Source: Methylococcales bacterium
Lineage (GTDB): Bacteria > Pseudomonadota > Gammaproteobacteria > Methylococcales > Methylomonadaceae
Assembly (NCBI GenBank): GCA_026398895.1
Contig: JAPLRZ010000041.1
Span: 1-58,513 of the forward strand
DNA length: 58,513 bases
Reading direction: 5' to 3'
How positions within the stretch are numbered: position 1 is the stretch's first letter; each line of letters opens with the position of its first letter. Made by a program: the position numbers and the translations under genes. Below the pieces are notes generated by a model. That model searched no databases, was not told the origin of the DNA, and worked only from the letters and a program-made list of their open reading frames with translations. Below, in pieces: positions 51,748-58,513 of the stretch.

Positions 51748-54204
51748 ATGAACACTTTATCCATACTGGACAGAAAAGCTGTCAAACTGACTGCCTTTTT
51801 GGTGGTGACTACTTTACTACTCAGTTTCATGCACACTGTGATGGCAGCGAAAGCACCCGTAGTGGTAGTAGCACAACCAACGCTACCCGCTTTTTGTGAT
51901 CCTAATGCAATGCGCTCTTTTCCAGAAATGCCAGGTTCACTCAAATGTACACCAGTACCAGAGCCTTATATTATTGATGCAAACGGCAATCAAACATCCA
52001 TAACGCCCACTATCATTAAAAATAAAGCCGCTGCAATTGCATTGGGTAAGCTGTTATTTTGGGATAGTCAAGTAGGAAGTGACGGTATTGCCTGTGCCAG
52101 TTGTCACTTTCAAGCAGGTGCAGATAATCGTATCAAAAATCAAATTAACCCTGGTTCAAGAAATGCTAGTGGTGAATTTGCCAGTAACGGTGTTACCCCT
52201 ATTAACAACGTGTTTAATTTTATGGCGACCTCTCCCATGACTATTTTAGACGCGTTGCTAGCCACACCAGGAAAAGGACCTAACTACACACTGAAAAAAG
52301 CAGATTTTCCACTACGGCAATATCAAGAGCCAGCAACGCCTATCGGAAATCAACCTCTGCAAGCTGATCGGAATGCAGGCGTTCTCTACGAGAGTGATGA
52401 TATTGTTTCATCACAAGGTGTTTATCATTCCACATTTAATAACTTGAACCCATCGGGTAAAAAAGAAAAATGTACCAAACGCTTTCCTACTTCGGGAGCG
52501 AATATGCCGCTGTTTAATGTGATGGGCTATTCAGTGCGTCAAGTCGAGCCGCGCAATACACCTACGGTGATTAATGCAGTTTATAACTTCCGTAATTTCT
52601 GGGATGGTCGGGCAAATAATGTCTTTAATGGGGTAAACCCGTTTGGTATGAGGAAACCATTTGCTCCAGAGCCGACCGCAACGACTGAGATATATGTTAA
52701 AGGTGCGAAAGGTACATTTGTTAAAAAACAGATGACTATCTTCAATGCCAGCTTGGCATCGCAAGCGGTAGGTCCAGCATTAAGCGACTTTGAAATGTCT
52801 TGTGGTGGTAAAGAGTTTGTTGAACTAGGTAAAAAAATACTGTCACTCAAACCATTGAAAAACCAAACAGTCGCTCCAACCGATAGCGTACTGGGATCAT
52901 ACGCCCAACCCAATGGCAATATTAAACCTGCTCATACTTATAAAGCATTGATACAAGCAGCGTTTAACAATGATTATTGGGATGTGCCTGATACGCAAAC
53001 GGTAGAGGGTTATAAACTGATGGAAAACAACTTTTCCTTATTTTGGGGATTAGCGGTTCAAGCTTATGAAGCCACATTGGTCTCCGATGACTCTCGCTAC
53101 GATCAAGCGCAAGAAGATCCAGTCTATGGACGCGATAAACTCACACCGCAAGAACAAAATGGTTTGAACCTATTTTTTAACCAAGGCAAATGTATTGCTT
53201 GCCATTTAGGACCTGAATTTACCGCTGCATCTGTCACCCATGTATTGAACGCTGGAAACGCAACAAACTCCGATAAATATATTGAGCGCATGATAATGGG
53301 TGATGGCGGTATCGCCTTGTATGACACAGGCTTCTACAATATTGGTGTGCGTCCTTCAAAAGAAGACCTCGGTGTAGGCGCGGGTGATCCTTATGGTTTT
53401 CCCTTGTCTTATACTCGAAATGCAAAGAAAAAAGCCAATGATCCGATGACTGTAAGTTCTACTATTTCTAGTTTGTCACCTGATCCATTTCAGACTGACT
53501 CTAGCCTGTTTGCTGCAAATGTAGGTTGTTTTGGCTGGAATCCTAACACAACGGGTGGGGCGGGTTATCTGTGTGGTCTTGACCCTGTGGTCAGTGACGA
53601 ACGCGATGCGGTTGATGGTGCGTTCAAAACATCGACCTTGCGTAATGTCGAATTAACAGGGCCTTATTTTCACAATGGTGGTCAAGCAACGCTAGAACAA
53701 GCTATTAAATTTTATAATCGAGGCGGTGACCGCAAAGATTTATTTCCAAAAGACGACTGTGGGAACGCTCAGTTAATGTATGACCAATATTACAATACTG
53801 TGGTTACACCCGATTCAGCAACGGGGCTGATTGACAATTCTGGTTTTCTATCTGGTTCTGGACAAGCCAGTAATCTTGCACCCGATATGGCAGGTGCTAA
53901 AGAATTACTTATTACAAGCTGCCATCCTGATGAAACATTGAGATTGACCAGTTCAGATGTAGATGATTTAGCCGCCTTTTTAAGATCACTGACTGATGAA
54001 CGTGTTCGCTGGGAAAAAGCTCCTTTCGACCACCCCTCATTATCCATACCTAATGGACATACTGGAGACGAGAACAAAGTGACATTCAACAAAGCAACCA
54101 ATCAAGCAAAACAAGACATGATAGAGTTACCCGCAGTGGGTGCAGCTGGACGACAAGCGAAAGGTCTGCTTCCACTGCAAACTTTCGATTCAGGTTTAAA
54201 ATAG
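51748..54204 (+). CDS. Secreted di-haem MauG/CcpA-like peroxidase family protein
   Basis: The 818-residue product has a signal peptide (VKLTAFLVVTTLLLSFMHTV, ending VMAA), then a di-haem c-type fold: haem 1 CASCH (116-120) in LFWDSQVGSDGIACASCHFQ and haem 2 CIACH (482-486) in NGLNLFFNQGKCIACHLGPE. Further family blocks include RNTPTVINAVYNFRNFWDGR and FKTSTLRNVELTGPYFHNGG. It is about twice the length of CcpA/MauG (~330-400), with a ~270-residue insert between haems. It may reduce peroxide or oxidise a surface partner, such as the upstream Cys-rich protein. AGAAAGGA precedes the ATG. Confidence 0.85.
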   Translation: MNTLSILDRKAVKLTAFLVVTTLLLSFMHTVMAAKAPVVVVAQPTLPAFCDPNAMRSFPEMPGSLKCTPVPEPYIIDANGNQTSITPTIIKNKAAAIALGKLLFWDSQVGSDGIACASCHFQAGADNRIKNQINPGSRNASGEFASNGVTPINNVFNFMATSPMTILDALLATPGKGPNYTLKKADFPLRQYQEPATPIGNQPLQADRNAGVLYESDDIVSSQGVYHSTFNNLNPSGKKEKCTKRFPTSGANMPLFNVMGYSVRQVEPRNTPTVINAVYNFRNFWDGRANNVFNGVNPFGMRKPFAPEPTATTEIYVKGAKGTFVKKQMTIFNASLASQAVGPALSDFEMSCGGKEFVELGKKILSLKPLKNQTVAPTDSVLGSYAQPNGNIKPAHTYKALIQAAFNNDYWDVPDTQTVEGYKLMENNFSLFWGLAVQAYEATLVSDDSRYDQAQEDPVYGRDKLTPQEQNGLNLFFNQGKCIACHLGPEFTAASVTHVLNAGNATNSDKYIERMIMGDGGIALYDTGFYNIGVRPSKEDLGVGAGDPYGFPLSYTRNAKKKANDPMTVSSTISSLSPDPFQTDSSLFAANVGCFGWNPNTTGGAGYLCGLDPVVSDERDAVDGAFKTSTLRNVELTGPYFHNGGQATLEQAIKFYNRGGDRKDLFPKDDCGNAQLMYDQYYNTVVTPDSATGLIDNSGFLSGSGQASNLAPDMAGAKELLITSCHPDETLRLTSSDVDDLAAFLRSLTDERVRWEKAPFDHPSLSIPNGHTGDENKVTFNKATNQAKQDMIELPAVGAAGRQAKGLLPLQTFDSGLK

Positions 54205-54437
54205 TCACGCAAGTATCGACACCTTATTGAACCTTGTTTATTAACAAGCCAATAAGGTGTCATTTTTAAACATTGCCACCCGTTTTCCTTGATATAAATA
54301 CGTTTACCGCATTAACAAATGAGGTCATGCTGATAATCGTGTAGCAATTCTCAAATTTGAACGATTACCTACTATTTCAAAAATGAATGGTTCACTGTAT
54401 TCTATGAACTAATCAAAAAGTTGGAATTTATCGAATA

Positions 54438-55334
54438 ATGACAAACCTGCCTATCCGTCCGCCCTCGTGGAAGTGCTATTTAAACTTATGTAAATCAAAT
54501 GTGGTGATAGAAATGATTTTCACCGCTGTGGTGGGTATGTTGTTGGCTGTTCCCGCCTTGCCACCCATAGCAACCATGATTTATGCCAATATAGGTATTG
54601 CACTGGCTGCTGCCTCAGCCGCCGCAATTAATCATTTTGTCGATAGAGATATTGATAAAAAATTAAATCCACACCGCCCCATACCAATGGGTTTTTTAAC
54701 CCCTAAACAAGTGATGATTTTTGCCGCTGTGTTAGGCGTTATTGCCATGCTTGTGTTGATTGTCAAAGTTAATAACTTAACTGCGTGGCTTACATTTCTA
54801 TCTTTATTTGGTTATGCGGTGGTTTATACCAAGTATCTTAAAAGAATGTCACCGCAAAATATCGTTATTGGGGGTGCGTTTGGCGCAACACCTCCGTTAT
54901 TGGGTTGGTGTGCAATTACCAATGAAGTTCATCCTTACGCTTTACTGTTGATGCTGATTATTTTCGTCTGGACACCGCCGCATTTTTGGCCACTTGCCAT
55001 TGCTAGAGAAGAAAAATATCAAAAAATCTACGAAGATTTTAGAATCCCCATGTTGCCTGTCACCAATGGTCTTGAACATACCCGTTTACAGATATTGCTA
55101 TATAGCGTGTTATTGCTAATAGTCACGCTACTGCCTTATTTAACGGGCATGAGTGGTTTGATTTATCTGGCAACCGTCATTCCTTTAGGCTTAGGTTTTA
55201 TTTATTACGCCTTATTAATGATGCGTCATAAAGATAAAAAAACCGCGATGGCTACGTTTTGGTTTTCTATCGTTTACATCACGCTGTTGTTTGCCGCGTT
55301 GTTAATCGATCATTATTTTAGGTTTACCCTATGA
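54438..55334 (+). CDS. cyoE: Protoheme IX farnesyltransferase
   Basis: The 298-residue integral membrane protein has the UbiA prenyltransferase motifs: NHFVDRDIDKKLNPHRPIP (N65, D69, D73) for prenyl diphosphate/Mg2+ and YTKYLKRMSPQNIVIGGAFG; it has about 8-9 hydrophobic segments. It makes haem O from haem B for terminal oxidases. Terminal oxidase genes are not adjacent. It overlaps the next gene by four bases (ATGA), so both are in one transcript. Confidence 0.93.
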   Translation: MTNLPIRPPSWKCYLNLCKSNVVIEMIFTAVVGMLLAVPALPPIATMIYANIGIALAAASAAAINHFVDRDIDKKLNPHRPIPMGFLTPKQVMIFAAVLGVIAMLVLIVKVNNLTAWLTFLSLFGYAVVYTKYLKRMSPQNIVIGGAFGATPPLLGWCAITNEVHPYALLLMLIIFVWTPPHFWPLAIAREEKYQKIYEDFRIPMLPVTNGLEHTRLQILLYSVLLLIVTLLPYLTGMSGLIYLATVIPLGLGFIYYALLMMRHKDKKTAMATFWFSIVYITLLFAALLIDHYFRFTL

Positions 55335-56353
55335 CATTCAGCCATCACGAACAAACACCCCATCCAGAACATCCATTTGCTGACATTATTCGCATTCTAG
55401 GCAAAGGCAAAAAAGGTTCAAGACCATTAACTCAAGAAGAAGCCTATCGTGCCATGCGCATGATTTTAGCCGATGAAGTATTACCCGTTCAGTTAGGCGC
55501 GTTTTTAATGCTGATGCGTGTTAAAGAAGAAACCCCAGAGGAGCTGGCTGGTTTTGTGACGGCGGCGCGAGAAAGCTTTGCCCCATATATCGGACAAACT
55601 CAGGTTGATTTGGACTGGTCATCTTATGCGGGTAAACGTCGGCATTTACCGTGGTTTTTGCTGTCCGCATTATTATTAGCAGAAAATGGCATTCGGGTAT
55701 TAATGCACGGCTCAGAAGGTCAGTCGGCGGGTAGACTGTATACCGCAAATGTACTGCCCTACTTAGGCTTACAGCCTGCAAATTCACTGCAAGAAGCCAA
55801 GCAACAGCTAGAACAACGGCGATTTTCTTACCTGTCACTCGAACATTTTTGCCCAAAACTGAATGAAATTATCGAACTGCGTCCGATTTTAGGCTTACGA
55901 TCCCCAGTTCATACCTTGGTGCGGTTATTAAATCCCTTTAATGCAAAATACAGTATTCAAGGTATTTTTCATCCCAGCTACCGTCCTGTGCATCAACAAG
56001 CCTCTGCGTTATTACAACAAGACAGCGCGGTATTAAAAGGTGAAGGCGGTGAAACCGAACGCAATCCAGACGTAGACTGCTTAGTACAAAGCGTCCATCA
56101 CGGTGAATTATTCGATGAAAACTGGTCTGCCTTATTTACTCGCCGTCATGTTAAAGCCGAACAACTAGACCCTGAACAACTTGCCTTACTCTGGCAAGGT
56201 AAAATTGAAGATGATTTTGCAGTAGCCACCATTATCGGCACAGCTGCCGTTGCTTTAAAACTATTAGGCAAAGCCGATAACCAACAGCAAGCGCACCAAT
56301 TAGCCAGTGATTATTGGTCAGCGCGGGATGTTGATGTGTTTATTAGTGCGTAA
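55331..56353 (+). CDS. TrpD2/YbiB-like phosphoribosyltransferase-fold protein
   Basis: The 340-residue product is of the TrpD2 (YbiB) group related to anthranilate phosphoribosyltransferase: an N-terminal helical domain (GSRPLTQEEAYRAMRMILAD, QLGAFLMLMRVKEETPEELA) and the loop HGSEGQSAGRLYTANVLPYL in place of the PRPP-binding loop. E. coli YbiB binds nucleic acids rather than acting in tryptophan synthesis. It overlaps cyoE, an arrangement I have not seen established as functional. No trp genes are near. Confidence 0.85.
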   Translation: MTFSHHEQTPHPEHPFADIIRILGKGKKGSRPLTQEEAYRAMRMILADEVLPVQLGAFLMLMRVKEETPEELAGFVTAARESFAPYIGQTQVDLDWSSYAGKRRHLPWFLLSALLLAENGIRVLMHGSEGQSAGRLYTANVLPYLGLQPANSLQEAKQQLEQRRFSYLSLEHFCPKLNEIIELRPILGLRSPVHTLVRLLNPFNAKYSIQGIFHPSYRPVHQQASALLQQDSAVLKGEGGETERNPDVDCLVQSVHHGELFDENWSALFTRRHVKAEQLDPEQLALLWQGKIEDDFAVATIIGTAAVALKLLGKADNQQQAHQLASDYWSARDVDVFISA

Positions 56354-56499
56354 AAATAGTGGTAGTCTTAAAAAAAGCCGTATAAGTGAGAATGTATTTA
56401 ACTACCGAATAAGACATAAACGCGATGTTCGACTTTTAATTTAAGGAGTTGAAGGCATGACAGCGGAAGCGTAGCGTTATTTTTACGAAACGAAGAGCC

Positions 56500-56580
56500 G
56501 TCGTGCCAGTAGAAGACTTTATCATCATTGTTTATTGCTGTGTAGCAGATAGTTATGCCGAAGCTGTGGTAGACAGTTTG
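56500..56580 (+). pseudogene. Short transposase fragment
   Basis: A broken frame reads EDFIIIVYCCVADSYAEAVV, resembling the N-terminus of IS4/IS982-type transposases (VEDFII.VYC.V). It is followed at once by IS1 debris. Too short for a firm call. Confidence 0.35.
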
Positions 56581-56594
56581 TAGCCGAGCCGAAG

Positions 56595-56988
56595 AAGCAA
56601 GCGATCAAGGAAGAGACGAAAGAGATGCGCAAGAAACTGCTGTTGGAGAGCCTGTTATTGGCGGGGTAGCACGAGTGACAGGAGTTTCAGAAAAGTGGTT
56701 ACAAGGCTTCGCTACCTTCATCTTACCAACAAAATGCCACCTGTTATACCGATTACTGGGATGCCTATCGAACCTGAGCAGCACCCTAGTGTAGGTAAAG
56801 AAACAGGACTCACCAACCACATTGAGCGGTTTAATAACACACTCAGACCACGCTGTTCTCGACTTGCTAGAAAATCACTGTCCTTTTCTAAAAAACTCGA
56901 CAACCCTATCGGCGCAATCTGATATTTTATTCACCACTACAATGAAGGCAGGCGTATCGCTTTGACCTTGTCATCACTCGCTTTTTAG
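56595..56988 (+). mobile_element. Decayed IS1-family remnant with internal deletion
   Basis: One frame gives KEMRKKLLLESLLLAG, then after a frame shift GVARVTGVSEKWLQGF, the InsA helix-turn-helix. Further on VGKETGLTNHIERFNNTLRP, SRLARKSLSFSKKLDNPIGA and YFIHHYNEG are the InsB C-terminus, with TGA replacing TGG between AI and YF. The middle is deleted. This is a different IS1 lineage from the one at the window ends. Confidence 0.8.
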
Positions 56989-57290
56989 GTGATTAACTAA
57001 GTGATTTAAAACAATATTAATTTTTAAGTTATTTTTTGTGTACACGCATTGGTACACATTTTTTCATGGATAGAATGACACTTGATAAAACCGCTTGAAA
57101 CAATGGGGCGTTTTTGTGGTGATGATGAACAGTAAAAGGTGCTTACTTGGCAATCATCACCAATGGGCAATATTGACCACTGAATAAACCTTAACCGTGG
57201 TTTCGATACTTGCAGTAAGTTCACGCTTAAACCGTTAAATAAATTAAAATTATCTAAGCGTTTAACAGTTTTAGGGATATTTTGAGCATT
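56989..57290. other. Non-coding stretch with inverted GTGTAC motif
   Basis: No gene is seen. TGTGTACACGCATTGGTACACA (57037-57058) includes GTGTAC and GTACAC as inverted arms and resembles the GTGTACAAAAC sites at the intact prophage's right end. It might be an end or operator of the decayed Mu-like element to the right. Confidence 0.4.
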
Positions 57291-57566
57291 TTATGACTTT
57301 ATCACCGCGCTTTGTTGCTTAATACGGCGGATTTGTCTTTCGCTGATTTTGTATTGCCTTGCTAGTTGACTATGAGTCGTGCCTTTCTCTATAGCTTCAA
57401 GGATTAATTGATTTCTTTGATGTCTAATTAATTTTGTACATAAATCAATTTCTAATTTTGTACCGCCATAGTAGCGACATAATTTTTTTAATGCCTCAAA
57501 ACTGATATAAGCCGTTAAAGGATGATCTTGTTTCGCTTTTTGGGAAATATTACGGTGATTTCTCAC
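57291..57566 (-). pseudogene. Mor-family activator, N-terminally truncated
   Basis: The 91-residue frame matches the Mor at 8124-8525 from its middle onward: ALKKLCRYYGGTKLEIDLC compares with SLCAYYGGTPLEIDLC, and LARQYKISERQIRRIKQQS with IARKFNTTERNVRRIKQKS. The N-terminal dimerisation part is missing; RNHRNISQKAKQDH aligns with the join. It may be dead or encode a bare DNA-binding domain. It belongs to a second Mu-like remnant. Confidence 0.75.
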
Positions 57567-57681
57567 CTCTACGCGGGCTGTAAATCACGACTTTCGTTTT
57601 TTGCGAAAGCTGGGCAAGCATAAGGCGTGGATTTGAATCTGTCAATGCTATACTATTTTTCATGATGTGAGTGTGGGTGAT

Positions 57682-57718
57682 AGCCCGTTATCCAGTCGAA
57701 TGGACAGCGGGCTTTTTT
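57682..57718 (+). terminator. Intrinsic terminator within the second Mu remnant
   Basis: AGCCCGTTATCCA ... TGGACAGCGGGCT with six T residues. It points rightward, opposite to the phage gene fragments, and resembles in sequence the terminator in the intact prophage leader (2238-2263). Confidence 0.65.
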
Positions 57719-57775
57719 GTGGGCAATAGCGCGGTGTTAATCACGTCGTTAACGTCTTCTTTTCCCTAGGTGGCG

Positions 57776-57988
57776 TTAGGTTTTCCAGTCATCGGGTAAT
57801 GAGTAATGTGCCAAGCCATTACCGTGTTCCAACGTGGTCACAATCGGATAACCTTTATCTCGTAAGCGTTTAATAATCGATGACAACCGCGTGATGTAAT
57901 GATCTGTAAACGCCGTCACAGAACTGACAGGCTTACGCGCCATTAAATCGGCTTGAATTAGCTCAAGTTGGGGTTGTTTAGGGTTCAT
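57776..57988 (-). CDS. Small phage HTH-like protein
   Basis: The 70-residue product begins MNPKQPQLELIQADLMARKP and has SSVTAFTDHYITRLSSIIKR followed by LRDKGYPIVTTLEHGNGLAH, a winged-helix-like pattern of small DNA-binding proteins in Mu-like early regions. The ATG at 57988 overlaps the stop of the preceding fragment by four bases. It is probably a relic of the decayed second Mu-like element but its frame is intact. Confidence 0.6.
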   Translation of the reverse strand: MNPKQPQLELIQADLMARKPVSSVTAFTDHYITRLSSIIKRLRDKGYPIVTTLEHGNGLAHYSLPDDWKT

Positions 57989-58194
57989 GGTTGCCACCTT
58001 CCTTTGTAGAAATACTCTAATTGTCGATAGCTCACTGTTGGGTATTGTTGGCTTAATTCTCTGTGAAGTTCTGTTACCTTGCATTTTGGATTATCACGCT
58101 TCAGACAAAGTGCCAATTCATGCCACGGTTTTACGATAACGCCCTTTTGCCGTGTCAGTGGTTCACTATGCCCGCGCTGTTTGCGTTCTCTTGT
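57985..58194 (-). pseudogene. MuA-related fragment
   Basis: An open frame without a start codon reads LTRQKGVIVKPWHELALCLK, then KVTELHRELSQQYPTVSYRQ and LEYFYKGRW. This resembles residues ~170-220 of the intact MuA-like transposase (RQKDMTVKPWHRMAIALYGR; YVEEKLAEHFNPAPTYQQIR). The DDE core is absent. It overlaps the next small gene by four bases, so it might instead be the end of a small early gene with a MuA-like domain. Confidence 0.5.
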
Positions 58195-58325
58195 TCATGC
58201 GTAAAAAGTGGCGGGTGTTAGCCTAAAATTCGCTCTAGGTTTTTGCCACGCGGTCGTTAGGTGCTTGGCAAGGCGTGCTGGTAATAAGCCCGCTGTAAAT
58301 TGCGCATTAAGCCAACGTATCGTAT

Positions 58326-58513
58326 GGCATTGTTAATTTAAGATAGCTCCTAATTTTCCATCGTGATTAAGCATTAGAAGCGTGACAGAATAAAGTAACA
58401 CAACATGCACGTAGAGTAACATTTTGACTGACGGCGTAACCTAGCCAATAGTGCCTGAATAGGCTATTGTAACCTTCAACGGTGAAGGTTTCGGCTTTGG
58501 ATTGCGCGATGCA
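58326..58513 (-). mobile_element. IS1-family element end, inverted copy of the left-edge element
   Basis: The sequence from GGCATTGTTAATTTAAGATA to the window end is the reverse complement of 45-232, with 4 mismatches in 188 positions, clustered around 58392-58403. It holds the same broken InsB C-terminus (SKAETFTVEGYNSLFRHY and other pieces) including the same frame disruptions. The element runs off the window edge. Confidence 0.8.

Noticed and set aside
1..58513. Whole window as a composite IS1 transposon
   Set aside because: The flanking IS1 copies are decayed and cut by the window edges, and the inside includes essential genes (thrS, infC, rplT). Assembly breakage at repeats is a simpler reading.

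Overview
The window looks like a piece of a gammaproteobacterial chromosome, probably a contig. The thrS-infC-rpmI-rplT block, tRNA-Val(GAC), a TonB-dependent receptor remnant and cyoE all fit that group. Many classes of short palindromic repeat, decayed IS1 copies and a secreted di-haem peroxidase fit environmental lineages such as Methylococcales or Thiotrichales; that narrower placement is a guess. Both edges lie in the same IS1-family remnant in opposite orientation (1-232 and 58326-58513; 45-232 and 58513-58326 differ at only 4 of 188 positions), so the edges are probably assembly breaks at a repeat.

Left flank (1-1254): IS1 remnant, an IS630-type transposase tail, the last part of a TonB-dependent receptor, and the C-terminal helix-turn-helix of an NtrC-type regulator.

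Prophage (1255-32507, about 31.3 kb): a Mu-like transposable prophage with readable ends. It starts TG, ends CA, is flanked by TTAT on both sides, and splits the regulator so that its two halves rejoin in frame as RSLWYKIKKYL. Mu-type repeated sites lie inside each end. Order: leftward repressor; operator/promoter; a structured, terminator-containing leader; early DNA-binding proteins; MuA transposase; a Bro-N protein where MuB would be expected; DUF3164, GemA/gp16-like and Mor proteins; then terminase, portal, MuF head protein fused to a zincin domain, gpG-like protein, a fused protease-capsid, connector and tail genes, a 1532-residue tape measure with a lytic transglycosylase domain, and a GTA/siphovirus-type tail tip (DUF2460, DUF2163 with an inserted beta-propeller, NlpC/P60, hub, fibre). 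No sheath gene is seen, so a long non-contractile tail is likely. Imperfect GGAGTC...GACTCC hairpins sit in most late intergenic gaps and even inside coding ends.

Right of the prophage: DUF1451 zinc-ribbon protein, orphan ParA and a YiiX-like hydrolase; convergent to these, a Gfo/Idh dehydrogenase and DegT aminotransferase pair for a nucleotide-linked amino sugar. Next is a type I restriction-modification operon (hsdR, hsdM, hsdS) with a YefM/YoeB-type toxin-antitoxin pair between hsdM and hsdS. Then a fumarylacetoacetate-hydrolase family enzyme, a frameshifted small antitoxin-like gene, and thrS-infC-rpmI-rplT, with infC most likely starting at ATC. After tRNA-Val comes a secreted cysteine-rich protein followed by a large MauG/CcpA-like di-haem protein, then cyoE overlapping a TrpD2/YbiB-like gene. 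The right end holds more IS1 debris and a second, heavily decayed Mu-like prophage on the minus strand.
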